Part shown: piece after piece, positions 9,348 to 19,485 of the stretch | How the letters are laid out: each line of letters opens with the position of its first letter | Numbering within the stretch: position 1 is the first letter of the stretch | Source: Novilysobacter selenitireducens | GTDB lineage: Bacteria > Pseudomonadota > Gammaproteobacteria > Xanthomonadales > Xanthomonadaceae | Assembly: GCF_020026895.1 (NCBI RefSeq) | Contig: NZ_JAINZW010000004.1 | Location: 1 to 64,000, forward strand | Length of the DNA stretch: 64,000 nt | Reading direction: 5' to 3' | The notes under the pieces: generated by a model | What the model was told of the DNA's origin: nothing | Seen by the model: only the letters and a program-made list of their open reading frames with translations | Database searches by the model: none | Position numbers and translations under genes: made by a program

Positions 9348-11879
9348 TCAGAACTGCCCGCCGAAGGTGAACTGCAGGCGCTCGATGTCGTCGCCCTCTT
9401 CCTTCTTGAACGGATAGGCGTAGCTGATGGAGATCGGGCCCATCGGAGAGCGCCACATCAATGCCACGCCGGTGGACGCGCGCAGTTCGCCGGCATCGAA
9501 GTTGTCGACGCCGTCATAGACGTTGCCGAAGTCGACGAACGCCGACACGCGGGCGGCCGGAGTGTCGAGCAGGGTGGGGAAGTACATCTCCAGCGAGCCA
9601 ACCGTCTTCAGCGAGCCGCCCACCGGCTGGGTGAAGCTGCTGCCAGAAATCGCGGGCTCGCGAGGGCCGAGCGTGTTGTCGGTAAAGCCACGCACCGAAC
9701 GGGTACCGCCGGCGTAGAAGTTCTCGAAGAACGGAAGGCCATCGGCGGTGACCGTCTCGATGTAGTCCGGCGAGCTGGTTTCGCACGGCTCGGTCGGATC
9801 CGGCCCGGGGACGAACACGGGCGGTGTGTCCTCGTCGCCATCGGTGTCCTGCACCGACCCCGCGGTGAAACAGATGTTGCGCACCACGGCGTCCCCATAG
9901 CTGTCGCCGTAACCCAGTTCGGCACGGGTGTTGAGCACGAAGTGGCGCGAGAGCGGCCAGAACTTGGAGAAGTTGTAGTTGAGCTTGAAGTACTCGACCG
10001 TCGAACCCGGCAGCGTCGACTCCAGCCACACGCGCTGGTAGGTGCCTGCCGTCGGCGTCAAGGCGTTGTTGAGCGTATTGCGCGCCCAGCCCACTTCGCC
10101 GCGCCAGGCATGGAACGTGCGCTGGCCGATGGCGTCGATGTAATCGACGATCGATTCCGGAGTGGAACCGCGGAAGGCGAAGATCTCGTTGCTGTCGATG
10201 CCGAACAGCGCGGTAATGGTGTCGGTTTCGGTGATCGGAATGCCGAGTACCGTCTGCGCGGCGCCACTGGTGCTGGAGTAGCGCGCGGTGTTGAAGTCGG
10301 AGTTGTCGAACTCGCGCCACCACAGGTTGTAGCCCAGCGACACGCCGCTGTCGGTGAAGTACGGGTTGATGAACGAGAAGTCGTAGCGCTGCAGGTAGTC
10401 GTTGCGCTGGGCCTGCACGGAGATGCGGTTGCCGCTGCCCAGGAAGTTGTTCTGCGAGAGCTGGATCTGGGTGGTCAGGCCGGTCAGCTGCGAGAAACCG
10501 ACGCCGAACACGAAGCTGCCCGAAGTGGTCTCCGTGACGTTGTAGACCACGTCGACCTGGTCGTTGGTGCCGGCCACCGGCTGGCTCTCGACGTCCACGC
10601 TTTCGAAATAGCCCAAGCCCTGCAGGCGGATCTTGGAACGGTCGATCGCCGCCTGCGAATACCACGCGCCCTCGAACTGGCGCATCTCGCGGCGCAATAC
10701 CTCGTCGCTGGTGCGCGAATTGCCCTTGAACACGATGCGGCGCACGTTGACGCGCGGGCCGGGCACCACCTGCATGTTGATGGCGACGGTCTTGTCTTCG
10801 CGGTTGACGTCCGGGATCGGGTTCACCTGCGCGAACGCATAACCCACGTTGCCAAGGGTCGCGATGATCGAGTCGGAGCTGACTTCGAGCAGGCGACGCG
10901 AGAACGTCTGGTCGGGCTTGACCAGCACCAGCCGCTCGATCTGCTCCTTGGGGAGCACCGTGTCGCCGCTGACCTGCACGTCCGAGACGGTGTACTTCTC
11001 GCCTTCGGTCACGCCCGCGGTGATGAACATGTCCTGCTTGTCGGGGCTGATCGCGACCTGGGTGGAGTCGATGCTGAAGTCGACGTAGCCGCGGTCCAGG
11101 TAATACGAGTTGAGCTTCTCCAAGTCGCCGGAGAGCTTTTCGCGCGAGTACTGGTCGTCGCGGCGGTACCAGCTGAGCCAGTTGCTCTCGGCCGACTCCC
11201 AGCCCTCGAGGATTTCTTCCTGCCCGTAGGTCTCGTTGCCGATCAGGTTAATGTGGCGGATCTTGGCCGCGTCGCCCTCGTCGATGGCGATGGTGATGTC
11301 GACGCGGTTGCGGTCCAGGCGAGACACGGTCGGGGTGATCTCGACGTTGTACTTGCCGCGGTTGTTGTACTGCCGGGTCAGCTCCTGGGTAACGCGGTCC
11401 AGGGCCAGTCGGTCGAAGGTATTGCCTTCGGTCAGGCCGATCTCGTTGAGGCCGGTCTGCAGGTCCTCGGTCTTGATGTCCTTGTTGCCGGTCAGCGTCA
11501 GCGTGTTGATCGCCGGACGCTCGGTGACGGTCACCACCAGGATGTCGCCCTGGCGGCCGATCTGGACGTCCTCGAAGAAGCCGGTGGCATACAGCGCGCG
11601 AACGGCCTCGCCGGCGCGGGCGCGGTCGACGGTGTCGCCACGCTCGATCGGCAGGTAGGTGAACACCGTACCGGCGGCGATGCGCTGCAGGCCGTCGACG
11701 CGGATGTCGCTGACAGTGAAGGCGTCCGGTGCCGGCGCCATGGCCGGCTGCGGGGCGGCCGGTGCGGCAAACGGGTCGGTCGCGGACGGGATGGCGGTCT
11801 GCGCCGTTGCGGGCAATGCCGGCGCCAGGGCCGTGGCGAGGGCAAGGGCAAGCAGGCGGCGGGAAGGCAGTCGCGTCAT
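9348..11879 (-). CDS. bamA: Outer membrane protein assembly factor BamA
   Basis: An 843-residue Omp85 protein, the core of the BAM complex that folds beta-barrels into the outer membrane. A signal peptide ends near residue 26 (PATAQT). Five POTRA domains follow to about residue 430, the first starting FTVSDIRVDGLQRI. The C-terminal barrel contains the conserved VRGF loop motif and ends in a terminal Phe (FTFGGQF), the usual outer-membrane targeting signal. It lies between rseP and lpxD, linking barrel assembly with lipid A synthesis in one operon. Confidence 0.97.
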   Translation of the reverse strand: MTRLPSRRLLALALATALAPALPATAQTAIPSATDPFAAPAAPQPAMAPAPDAFTVSDIRVDGLQRIAAGTVFTYLPIERGDTVDRARAGEAVRALYATGFFEDVQIGRQGDILVVTVTERPAINTLTLTGNKDIKTEDLQTGLNEIGLTEGNTFDRLALDRVTQELTRQYNNRGKYNVEITPTVSRLDRNRVDITIAIDEGDAAKIRHINLIGNETYGQEEILEGWESAESNWLSWYRRDDQYSREKLSGDLEKLNSYYLDRGYVDFSIDSTQVAISPDKQDMFITAGVTEGEKYTVSDVQVSGDTVLPKEQIERLVLVKPDQTFSRRLLEVSSDSIIATLGNVGYAFAQVNPIPDVNREDKTVAINMQVVPGPRVNVRRIVFKGNSRTSDEVLRREMRQFEGAWYSQAAIDRSKIRLQGLGYFESVDVESQPVAGTNDQVDVVYNVTETTSGSFVFGVGFSQLTGLTTQIQLSQNNFLGSGNRISVQAQRNDYLQRYDFSFINPYFTDSGVSLGYNLWWREFDNSDFNTARYSSTSGAAQTVLGIPITETDTITALFGIDSNEIFAFRGSTPESIVDYIDAIGQRTFHAWRGEVGWARNTLNNALTPTAGTYQRVWLESTLPGSTVEYFKLNYNFSKFWPLSRHFVLNTRAELGYGDSYGDAVVRNICFTAGSVQDTDGDEDTPPVFVPGPDPTEPCETSSPDYIETVTADGLPFFENFYAGGTRSVRGFTDNTLGPREPAISGSSFTQPVGGSLKTVGSLEMYFPTLLDTPAARVSAFVDFGNVYDGVDNFDAGELRASTGVALMWRSPMGPISISYAYPFKKEEGDDIERLQFTFGGQF

Positions 11880-11937
11880 CAGGGGGTCCGGTTGGGGAAC
11901 GTGGTCGCCGCGGAAGGCGGAGGCAGGGCAGGCGGCA

Positions 11938-13299
11938 TCAGCGCACCAGGTTGTTCACGATGTCGTTGTAGAACGCCAAGCCCATCAGGCCGGCGATCAG
12001 CGCCAGGCCGACATACTGCCCGGCGGCCATCACGCGATCGCTGACCGGGCTGCCTTTGACCAGCTCGATAAGGTAATACAGCAGGTGACCGCCGTCCAAG
12101 ATCGGGATCGGCAGCAGGTTCAGGATGCCTAGGCTGAGCGACAGCAGTGCCAGCAGGGAGAGGTACCAGGCCAAGCCCTGGTCGGCGTAGGCATTGGCGG
12201 CGCGGGCGATGGTGACCGGGCCGGCGACGGTGTTCTCCACCGCGACCCGGCCGGTGAAGGCGCGGCCGATCATGTCAAGCAGCTCGCCCGCCTGGTGCAG
12301 GCCCTCGTGCACTGCCGCCGGCACCGCCTCGAGCGGTCCATGGCGCAGCAGGGCGTCCTTCTCCGGCAGCGCCGGTCGGGCCGAGGCGATGCCCAGCGCC
12401 CAGTAATCGGTTCCGGTGTCGTCCTGCATCCTGCGCGGCAGGATCTCCAGCGCCAGCCGCTCGCCCTGGCGTTCGACCTCGATCATGGCCGGTTGGCCGC
12501 GCTCGCCGACGGCCTGCGCCAGCAGGCCGATGTCGTCCCAGCCGTCGACGCGCGCGCCGTCGAACGCGGTGATCCGGTCGCCCTCCATCAGTACGTCGGC
12601 CGCGGCGGAGTCCGGCACCACGCGGCCGACGACGGCCGGCACCTCCATGTGGCGCGGCGACAGGCCGATCACCTCGATCGCGCGGCGTTCGTCGAATTCG
12701 GCGGGAAGTCGGTCGAGGGGCAGGTCGACGGTGCGCTCGCCGCCGGCCGCGTCGCGGATCGCCACGGGCACGGCGACCCGGTCGAGCGCGGCCGGGAGCA
12801 GCGCCATCTGCACCTCGCTCCAGGTCGGGGTGGCGCGCTCACCGACGGCCAGCACCGTGTCGCCGCGCTCCAGGCCGGCCTCGGCGGCGATGCCTTCGAC
12901 CTGGCCCAGCACCGGCGCGTAATCGGGACGGCCGACGACGAACATCGCCCACAGCAGCGCTACGCAGAGCAGCAGGTTGGCAATGGGCCCGGCGGCCACG
13001 ATCGCAATGCGGCGGAACACGGACTGTCGATTGAAGGCCTGCGCGGCCTCGGCCGGCGCTACATCGCCCTCGCGCTCGTCGAGCATCTTGACGTAGCCAC
13101 CCAGCGGGATCGCGGCGATGGCGTACTCGGTGCCGTCACGGCCCCGGCGCATCCAAAGCGGCTTGCCGAAGCCCACCGAGAAGCGCAGCACCTTGACCCC
13201 GCAGCGCCGGGCCACCCAGTAGTGCCCGAACTCGTGGAACGTGACCAGCACGCCGAGGCTGACGATCAGCCACCAGATGGAGCCGAGCAGCTCACCCAT
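11938..13299 (-). CDS. rseP: RIP zinc metalloprotease RseP
   Basis: A 453-residue site-2 protease in the inner membrane that cleaves anti-sigma factors and remnant signal peptides inside the bilayer. The zinc motif HEFGH is at residues 22-26, two PDZ-like domains occupy the middle, and the second zinc ligand motif PIPILDGGHL is near residue 400, flanked by membrane helices. Start and length match the family. The operon context between dxr and bamA is standard. It could act on the two anti-sigma-type proteins encoded in this window; that is inference. Confidence 0.97.
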   Translation of the reverse strand: MGELLGSIWWLIVSLGVLVTFHEFGHYWVARRCGVKVLRFSVGFGKPLWMRRGRDGTEYAIAAIPLGGYVKMLDEREGDVAPAEAAQAFNRQSVFRRIAIVAAGPIANLLLCVALLWAMFVVGRPDYAPVLGQVEGIAAEAGLERGDTVLAVGERATPTWSEVQMALLPAALDRVAVPVAIRDAAGGERTVDLPLDRLPAEFDERRAIEVIGLSPRHMEVPAVVGRVVPDSAAADVLMEGDRITAFDGARVDGWDDIGLLAQAVGERGQPAMIEVERQGERLALEILPRRMQDDTGTDYWALGIASARPALPEKDALLRHGPLEAVPAAVHEGLHQAGELLDMIGRAFTGRVAVENTVAGPVTIARAANAYADQGLAWYLSLLALLSLSLGILNLLPIPILDGGHLLYYLIELVKGSPVSDRVMAAGQYVGLALIAGLMGLAFYNDIVNNLVR

Positions 13300-13335
13300 G
13301 GCACGACTTCGAAGAGCGCGGGCTCGTTGGATGCG

Positions 13336-14514
13336 TCATGTGGCGGGGCCCATCCGGGTGATCTCGTGTTCCACGTGTCGCCGGGCCGCCGCGTCGGCCT
13401 GATGCAGGCCTTCGAGCGAGTCGGCCGCGCCGGCGGGGGTGCCCGAGAGCGCGGCTTCGACCAACCGGGGGATGGAAAGGAAACCCACCCGCCGCTGAAG
13501 AAAGGCTGAAACCGCCACTTCGTTGGCCGCGTTGAGCACCGCCGGGGCCGTGCCGCCGGCCTCCAGCGCGTCGAATGCCAGGCGCAGGCAGGGGAACGCG
13601 TCCAGGTCGGGCGCCTCGAATTCCAGCCTTCCGCCTTGTGCCAGCAGGTCCAGCCCGGCGACACCGGACTCCAGCCGCTCCGGCCATCCGAACCCCACCG
13701 CCAGCGCGGTGCGCATGTCGGGCAGGCCGAGCTGGGCGAGCGTGGAACCGTCGCGGAACGTCACCAGGGAGTGCACCAGGCTCTGCGGGTGCACCAGCAC
13801 GTCGATGCGCGCGCGCTCCACGTTGAACAGATGGTGGGCCTCGATGACCTCCAGGCCCTTGTTCATCAGGGTGGCCGAGTCGACCGAGATCTTCGGCCCC
13901 ATCGACCACTTCGGATGGGCGACGGCCTGCTCGGGCGTCACCGCTTCCAGCGTGTCGCGGCGCCAGCCTCGAAACGGGCCGCCCGAGGCCGTCAGCGTGA
14001 TATGCGCCAGTCCGTCGCGGGCGGCGGCGTCGGGCAGGCACTGGAAGATCGCGTTGTGCTCGCTGTCGATCGGCACGATGGTCGCGCCGCCGTTGCATGC
14101 GGCCTGCATCAGGAGTTCGCCGGCCAACACCAGCGATTCCTTGTTCGCCAGCAGCAGCCGCTTGCCGGCGTGTGCCGCCGCGAGCGTGGACGGCAGGCCC
14201 GCGGCGCCGACGATCGCCGCCACGACGGTGTCGCAGTCGCTTCCCGCCGCCAGGGCGCAGATCGCGTCGGCGCCGGCGTGGGCTTCGGTGTCCAGGCCGG
14301 CGTCGCGCAGGCCGTCGCGCAAAGCGATGTAGCCGGCTTCGTCGGCGATCACCGCATGGCGGGGGCGGTGCGTCCGGCACAGCGCCAGCAACGCATCGAC
14401 GTTGCTGCCCGCGGCGAGCACGGTGGCGCGCAGGCGCTCGGGGTGGCGTGCGATGACATCGAGTGCCGAAGCACCGATCGAACCGGTCGCACCGAGGACG
14501 GCGATCTCGCGCAT
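13336..14514 (-). CDS. dxr: 1-deoxy-D-xylulose 5-phosphate reductoisomerase
   Basis: A 392-residue NADPH-dependent enzyme that makes 2-C-methyl-D-erythritol 4-phosphate, the committed step of the MEP isoprenoid pathway. The N-terminal [16 protein letters not shown] is the nucleotide-binding loop; later motifs include [20 protein letters not shown] and the [17 protein letters not shown] region that binds metal and substrate. The ATG at 14514 is chosen over one at 14589, which would overlap cdsA. It feeds isoprenoid precursors to uppS in the same operon. Confidence 0.97.
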   Translation of the reverse strand: MREIAVLGATGSIGASALDVIARHPERLRATVLAAGSNVDALLALCRTHRPRHAVIADEAGYIALRDGLRDAGLDTEAHAGADAICALAAGSDCDTVVAAIVGAAGLPSTLAAAHAGKRLLLANKESLVLAGELLMQAACNGGATIVPIDSEHNAIFQCLPDAAARDGLAHITLTASGGPFRGWRRDTLEAVTPEQAVAHPKWSMGPKISVDSATLMNKGLEVIEAHHLFNVERARIDVLVHPQSLVHSLVTFRDGSTLAQLGLPDMRTALAVGFGWPERLESGVAGLDLLAQGGRLEFEAPDLDAFPCLRLAFDALEAGGTAPAVLNAANEVAVSAFLQRRVGFLSIPRLVEAALSGTPAGAADSLEGLHQADAAARRHVEHEITRMGPAT

Positions 14515-14530
14515 TACAGGGCCTGCGGCA

Positions 14531-15367
14531 TCAGAAACCCGCGACGGCCTTGCCGAGCGCGAACACCGGCAGCGCGGCCAGCACGCCATCGATGCGGTCG
14601 AGGATGCCGCCGTGGCCCGGGATCAGGTGGCCCGAATCCTTCACCCCGGCATGCCGCTTGAGCAGGCTTTCGAACAGGTCGCCGATGACCGAGGCCAGCG
14701 CCGCGACCATGGAAACCAGCGCGACCCAGCCCAGTTCATGCGGCTCCGCTCCGGCGAGCAGCCCGACGAGCGTGCCGGTGATGACACCGGCGATGACGCC
14801 ACCGGCCATGCCTTCGATCGTCTTGTTGGGGCTGATGTTGGGCGCCAGCTTGCGGCGACCCAGCTTGCGGCCGGTGAAGTAGGCGCCGGTGTCGGCGGCC
14901 CAGACCACGCCCAGCGCGGCCAGCAGCCAGTAGTGGCCGTCGGGCACCTCGGCGTGGATCCATGCCAGCGCGCACCAGGCCGGCACCACCGCCAGCGTGC
15001 CGGCGGCCAGCTTGAACACGCGTGCGTGGGTGTCGTGGTCGCTGGCGAAGCGCGGGCGGCCCAGCCACAGCAGCGCCACCAGCCACCACACCACGCCGAT
15101 GAGCGTGGCCACCTGCAGCAGCACGAGGCTGAAGCCCGACGGCCCGCGCGAGCCCCACACGATCGCCACCATCATCGCGAGGTTGGCGACCAGCAGCACC
15201 GTGCGCGCCAGCGTGTCCTCGATCTCGGCCAGCTCCAGCCACTCCCACAGGCCGGCCAGGAACAGCAGCGCGGCCAGCATCACCATCCATTCGGTGGGCA
15301 GGAACAGGATGCCGAGGATGGCCGCCGGGGCCATGATCAGGGCGGCGAGGACGCGGGTTCGGGTCAT
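14531..15367 (-). CDS. cdsA: Phosphatidate cytidylyltransferase
   Basis: A 278-residue inner-membrane enzyme that makes CDP-diacylglycerol from phosphatidate and CTP. It has multiple hydrophobic helices and the CDS signature near the C-terminus, [18 protein letters not shown], preceded by NKTIEG. Its start overlaps the uppS stop by 4 bp (ATGA), showing translational coupling. An in-frame ATG far upstream lies inside uppS and is not used. Confidence 0.96.
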   Translation of the reverse strand: MTRTRVLAALIMAPAAILGILFLPTEWMVMLAALLFLAGLWEWLELAEIEDTLARTVLLVANLAMMVAIVWGSRGPSGFSLVLLQVATLIGVVWWLVALLWLGRPRFASDHDTHARVFKLAAGTLAVVPAWCALAWIHAEVPDGHYWLLAALGVVWAADTGAYFTGRKLGRRKLAPNISPNKTIEGMAGGVIAGVITGTLVGLLAGAEPHELGWVALVSMVAALASVIGDLFESLLKRHAGVKDSGHLIPGHGGILDRIDGVLAALPVFALGKAVAGF

Positions 15368-16146
15368 TCGGAAGTCTCTTGGGGTCGGCCGGCCACCTGT
15401 GCGCCGGTCAGGCCGTAGCGGCGCTCGCGCGAGGCGAAGTCGTCCAGCGCGCGCTGCAGGGTGGCCGCATCGAGCTCGGGCCACAAGGCATCGGTGAACC
15501 ACAGTTCGGTGTAGGCCAGCTGCCACAGCAGGAAATTGCTGATGCGTTGCTCGCCGCCGGTGCGGATGAACAGGTCGGGCGGCGGCAGGTCGGCCAGGCA
15601 CACCCGCGAACCCAGCATCGCTTCGTCGATGGCATCGGGGTCGAGCCGGCCGGCCGCCACGTCACGCGCCAGCGAACGGGCCGCCTGGGCGATGTCCCAC
15701 TGGCCGCCGTAGCTGGCGGCGATGGTCAGGTTCAGGCGGGTGTTGTCGCGGGTCGTGGTTTCGGCCGCCGCCATCCGCTGTACCAGGGCGGGGCCGAAGC
15801 GATCGCGCTGGCCGATGAAGCGCACGCGCACGCCTCGGCGGTGCAGTTCCTCCACCTCGCGGTCAAGCGCATTGAGGAACAGCTTCATCAGCGCACCGAC
15901 CTCGTCTTCCGGCCGGCCCCAGTTCTCGCTGGAGAAGGCGAACAGGGTCAGGGCGCCGATGCCGCGCTCAAGGCAGAAATCGATGCAGGTGTTGACCGCG
16001 CGTGCACCGGCACGGTGGCCGACGGCGCGCGGGCGACGGCGACGCTCCGCCCAGCGTCCGTTGCCGTCCATGATGACGGCGACATGGCACGGGATGCGGG
16101 GTTCGGCGCCCGCAGGCGCAGGCGATGACGGATCCGGGGTGGGCAT
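15364..16146 (-). CDS. uppS: Isoprenyl transferase (undecaprenyl diphosphate synthase)
   Basis: A 260-residue cis-prenyltransferase that builds the C55 carrier for peptidoglycan and O-antigen. The N-terminal motif AVIMDGNGRWAERRR contains the essential Asp; later motifs are FAFSSENW and the C-terminal PPDLFIRTGGEQRISNFLLW. A Pro/Ala-rich stretch of about 20 residues precedes the core. It lies 17 bp after frr and overlaps cdsA by 4 bp. Confidence 0.96.
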   Translation of the reverse strand: MPTPDPSSPAPAGAEPRIPCHVAVIMDGNGRWAERRRRPRAVGHRAGARAVNTCIDFCLERGIGALTLFAFSSENWGRPEDEVGALMKLFLNALDREVEELHRRGVRVRFIGQRDRFGPALVQRMAAAETTTRDNTRLNLTIAASYGGQWDIAQAARSLARDVAAGRLDPDAIDEAMLGSRVCLADLPPPDLFIRTGGEQRISNFLLWQLAYTELWFTDALWPELDAATLQRALDDFASRERRYGLTGAQVAGRPQETSE

Positions 16147-16163
16147 GAGGCGTGTCGGACCCC

Positions 16164-16721
16164 TCAGACCGCCAGCAGTTCCTGCTCCTTGGCCTTGACC
16201 ACCTCGTCCACGTCCTTGATGGCCGAGTCCGTCAGCTTCTGGATCTCGTCCTCGGTGCGGCGCACGTCGTCTTCGGTGATCTGCTTGTCCTTCAGCAGCT
16301 CCTTCACCTGGTGGTTGGCGTCGCGGCGGATGTTGCGGATGGCGACCTTCGCGTCCTCGCCACCGGCGTGCACGTGCTTGGACAGTTCCTTGCGGCGCTC
16401 CTCCGTGAGGGCGGGCAGGTTGATGCGGATCACCGTGCCGGCGGTATTGGGCGTCAGGCCCAGGTCGGAGGCCAGGATCGCCTTCTCGACCGCGGAGACC
16501 ATCTGCTTCTCCCACGGAGTGATCGTGAGCGAACGCGCGTCGGTGACCGCAACGCTGGCGACCTGCGACAGCGGCATGTCCGAGCCGTAGTAGTTCACCT
16601 TCAGGTGCTCGACCAGCGCGGTGGAGGCGCGGCCGGTGCGGACCTTGGTCAGGTCGTGGCGGAACGCCTCGACGCTCTTGGCCATGCGCGTCTGGGCATC
16701 TTTCTTGATCTCGTTGAGCAT
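16164..16721 (-). CDS. frr: Ribosome recycling factor
   Basis: A 185-residue protein that, with EF-G, splits post-termination ribosomes. It begins [20 protein letters not shown] and holds the conserved [10 protein letters not shown] and ITPWEKQM motifs; length is exactly that of the family. It normally follows pyrH directly; here a CDF transporter gene lies between them, which leaves 113 bp upstream of frr. Confidence 0.97.
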   Translation of the reverse strand: MLNEIKKDAQTRMAKSVEAFRHDLTKVRTGRASTALVEHLKVNYYGSDMPLSQVASVAVTDARSLTITPWEKQMVSAVEKAILASDLGLTPNTAGTVIRINLPALTEERRKELSKHVHAGGEDAKVAIRNIRRDANHQVKELLKDKQITEDDVRRTEDEIQKLTDSAIKDVDEVVKAKEQELLAV

Positions 16722-16834
16722 CGCCGGCTCCGGTCCAATGACGGTAATCGCGGGATTATAGCCGGCGGGCTAGGAGACTCGGGATCCGGCATCAGGGGCC
16801 GGGGCCGGCCGCCGTGACCCCGACCACCGCCGCC

Positions 16835-17737
16835 TCAGTGCGCCGTTGCGTCCCTGCATCCGTCGCCGTGCTCGACCTGGAGCGTCGGGTGGGTGATGCG
16901 GAACCGCTGGCCGAGCTCGCCCACGGTCTGCGCGATGAACGCATCGTGCCCGGTGTCGCAATGGCGCACCACGTGCGCGGTCAGCGCGATCTCGCCCGCG
17001 CCCAGCGACCAGATATGCACGTGGTGGACCGCGTCCACGCCGGGCTGCGCGGCGAGGAATGCACGCACCTGTACCGGGTCGATGCCGCGCGGAACCGCGT
17101 CCATGGTGGCGGCCAGGCTTTCGCGCAGCAGGCCGAACGCGCTCCACGCGACGACCGCACCGATCAGCAGCGCCACGGCCGGGTCCAGCCACGCCCAACC
17201 CAGCCACCACATGCCCAGGCCCGCCGCGACCGCCGCCGCCGACACCGCGGCGTCGGCCATCAGGTGCAGGAAGGCGCCGCGTCGGTTGAGGTCGTGCGCA
17301 TCACCGCCGCGCACCAGCCAGGCGGCGCCGAGGTTGACGACGATGCCCAGCGCCGCGACCACCACCACCGGCAGCGCGGGGATCTCGGGCGGTGCGTCGA
17401 TGCGGCGGACCGCCTCCCAGCCCAATGCGCCCGAGAACCCCACCAGCAGCAGCGCATTGGCCAGCGGTGACAGCAGCGTCGCACGGCGCCAGCCGTAGGT
17501 ATGGCGCTCGCTGGCCGGGCGCCGCGCCAGGACCGCGGCCGCCCACGCCAGCGCCAGTCCGAGCACGTCGCCCAGGTTGTGCAGCGCATCGGTAAGCAGG
17601 GCCAGCGAGCCAGTTGCGAATCCGTAGCCGGCCTCGATCGCGGTGTAGGCGAGGTTGACCAGCGTCACGGCCGCGAACGCGCGCGTGCCATGGTCGTGAC
17701 CGTGAGCGTGGTCGTGGTGGGTGTGGTGACCGTGCAT
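16835..17737 (-). CDS. Cation diffusion facilitator (zinc/cobalt exporter type)
   Basis: A 300-residue inner-membrane CDF protein that exports divalent metals, probably zinc, by proton exchange. The N-terminus is extremely His-rich (MHGHHTHHDHAHGHDHG), a cytosolic metal-binding tail. Six membrane segments follow; the paired metal-site motifs are LLTDALHNLGD in helix 2 and HLMADAAVS in helix 5. A soluble C-terminal domain (HVHIWSLG) completes the ZitB/CzcD-like layout. The gene interrupts the normally adjacent pyrH and frr on the same strand, so it is either a passenger of the operon or has its own promoter. Confidence 0.93.
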   Translation of the reverse strand: MHGHHTHHDHAHGHDHGTRAFAAVTLVNLAYTAIEAGYGFATGSLALLTDALHNLGDVLGLALAWAAAVLARRPASERHTYGWRRATLLSPLANALLLVGFSGALGWEAVRRIDAPPEIPALPVVVVAALGIVVNLGAAWLVRGGDAHDLNRRGAFLHLMADAAVSAAAVAAGLGMWWLGWAWLDPAVALLIGAVVAWSAFGLLRESLAATMDAVPRGIDPVQVRAFLAAQPGVDAVHHVHIWSLGAGEIALTAHVVRHCDTGHDAFIAQTVGELGQRFRITHPTLQVEHGDGCRDATAH

Positions 17738-17811
17738 CGGTCCAGTGTGCCTGCCGGGCGCGACAAGGCGAAGCGTGTCGATCCTCTTCCGGCTGGGCAG
17801 GCCGTCCCCGG

Positions 17812-18543
17812 CTAGCGGCCCGCGTCGCGTCCCTTGACCAGGGTGCCGACGTCTTCGCCGCGCAGGATCCGCAACAGCGTGCCGGGCTGGGCCATGTCGA
17901 AGATCCGCAGCGGCAGGTCGGCGTCCCGGCACAGCGCGAATGCGGCCGTGTCCATCACCTGCAGGTCGCGGGCGATGACCTGGTCGTACGTCAGGCGGTC
18001 GAATCGCGAGGCGTCGCCATGCTTCTTCGGGTCCCGGTCGTAGACGCCGTCGACCTTGGTGGCCTTCAGCAACAGGTCGGCCCCGATCTCGATCGCCCGC
18101 AGCGCGGCGCCCGAGTCGGTGGTGAAGAACGGGTTGCCGGTGCCGGCGGCGAATACCACCAGCCGGCCCTTCTCCAGGTGGCGGATGGCGCGGCGGCGGA
18201 TGTAGTCCTCGCACACGTCGTTGATCTTGATCGCACTCATCACCCGGGCCTTGCCGCCCAGCTTCTCCAGCGCGTCCTGCATCGCCAGCGCGTTGATCAC
18301 GGTGGCGAGCATGCCCATGTGGTCGCCGGTGACGCGGTCCATGCCGCCGGCGGCCAGGCCCGCGCCGCGGAAGATGTTGCCGCCGCCCACCACCAGTGCG
18401 ATCTCCGCGCCGGCGTGCTGTGCCTCGATCACCTCGCGCGCAAGGCGCTCGATCACCTTGGGGTCGATGCCGTAGTCCTCATCCCCCATCAATGCCTCGC
18501 CGGACAGCTTCAACAGGACGCGGCGGTAGGCGAGCTGGGACAT
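17812..18543 (-). CDS. pyrH: UMP kinase
   Basis: A 243-residue hexameric bacterial UMP kinase of the amino acid kinase fold, converting UMP to UDP. It has [13 protein letters not shown] at the start, [10 protein letters not shown] for phosphate binding, and [12 protein letters not shown] in the C-terminal half. The ATG at 18543 gives the standard length. It is the first gene of the downstream minus-strand operon. The usual upstream partner tsf is 8.8 kb away because of an inserted block of plus-strand genes. Confidence 0.97.
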   Translation of the reverse strand: MSQLAYRRVLLKLSGEALMGDEDYGIDPKVIERLAREVIEAQHAGAEIALVVGGGNIFRGAGLAAGGMDRVTGDHMGMLATVINALAMQDALEKLGGKARVMSAIKINDVCEDYIRRRAIRHLEKGRLVVFAAGTGNPFFTTDSGAALRAIEIGADLLLKATKVDGVYDRDPKKHGDASRFDRLTYDQVIARDLQVMDTAAFALCRDADLPLRIFDMAQPGTLLRILRGEDVGTLVKGRDAGR

Positions 18544-18939
18544 GGGGCGATTCTCTGGCGTTGGCAAACCCCGGAATTCTAGCCGAGGTAGGGGGGATGC
18601 CACGAGTTGCGTTCCACTGGACATGGATGCGATCGCGCCGCTCATGGATCCGGGCCTGCCGCCGATACATGTGAAGGCGTGGCCGCTGTCCGGAAGCGTC
18701 GGGCACCGGAGTGCGTGCTACAACACGCCCCGGCCGGCCCGGGACGCCGCGCATGGGGTGGCATGGGTGATGGCGGCTCGCGTGGGGCCGTCGTGCCGGT
18801 GGTTGTCGCCATGAGCCGCGCGCTGCATGTCGTGCCGCTGTCTGATGTGTTGCCTGACCCTGGAGTGCCTGTTGTCGACCCGCGTGCCGCTGTCCGTTCG
18901 CGTTCCACGACCGAGCTGCAAGGCCGCCGGGTCGCGCGT
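18544..18939. other. Divergent intergenic region, pyrH / ECF sigma
   Basis: Nearly 400 bp between divergent pyrH and the ECF sigma gene. In-frame ATGs at 18607 and 18811 could extend the sigma factor, but the codons between 18811 and 18940 carry many third-position T bases, unlike the gene itself, so this is judged non-coding. A TAGAAT-like hexamer upstream of pyrH (18575-18580, minus strand) may be its -10 box, but no convincing -35 is seen. Confidence 0.5.
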
Positions 18940-19485
18940 ATGACGCCGCCGTGCGCCGACGCCGCGGGTGGCGATGGGTTCGAGGCCTTCCTGCAGGCCC
19001 AGCGCCCGGTGCTGGTCGGCTACCTGTGCAGGCGGGTGCAGGAGGAGGACGCCAAGGACATCGCGCAGGAGGCGTTCGTGCGGATGTTGCGTTACCGCGC
19101 CTACCCACGCGACCAGCTCAAGGCATTGATGTACCGGGTCGCCACCAACGTACTGCTGGACCGCGCCCGCCGCGACCGCAGCCGTGGGGCGCCAATGCAC
19201 GTGAGCCTGGACGCCGACCACGATGCGATGGCGTCGGACGAGCCGGCGCACGAAGAGCGCGTGGAATCCCAGCAGGCCCTCGTCCTGGTGCGGGCCGCCA
19301 TCCTGCAGCTGCCCGAGCGGTGCCGCGAGGTCTACCTGCTCAACCGGATCGAAGGCATGAGTTACACCGAGATCGCCCGCCACTGCGGTATTTCCGTCAA
19401 GGCGGTCGAAAAGCACATCGGTCGGGCGCTGCGTGACCTACGCGAGCGCCTGGCGCAGCAGGAACGCCCTGGAGGCGAGCGATGA
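18940..19485 (+). CDS. ECF RNA polymerase sigma factor, FecI-like
   Basis: A 181-residue sigma-70 family protein of the ECF group. Region 2 covers residues about 15-80, with EEDAKDIAQEAFVRML; region 4 is near 115-170, with LPERCREVYLLNRIEGMSY, a helix-turn-helix, and ISVKAVEKHIGRAL, a form typical of FecI-type factors. The start at 18940 is chosen on codon use; 18811 would add 43 residues. It overlaps the FecR gene by 4 bp. In FecI/FecR systems the outer-membrane receptor, when loaded, signals through FecR to free the sigma factor; the gene order here supports that. Confidence 0.92.
   Translation: MTPPCADAAGGDGFEAFLQAQRPVLVGYLCRRVQEEDAKDIAQEAFVRMLRYRAYPRDQLKALMYRVATNVLLDRARRDRSRGAPMHVSLDADHDAMASDEPAHEERVESQQALVLVRAAILQLPERCREVYLLNRIEGMSYTEIARHCGISVKAVEKHIGRALRDLRERLAQQERPGGER

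Noticed and set aside
9135-12044. Long open frame (969 codons) opposite bamA
   Set aside because: It is antisense to a well-recognised gene; its translation is rich in Arg, Gly, Ala and Val without domains, as expected from high-GC codon bias in the opposite frame.
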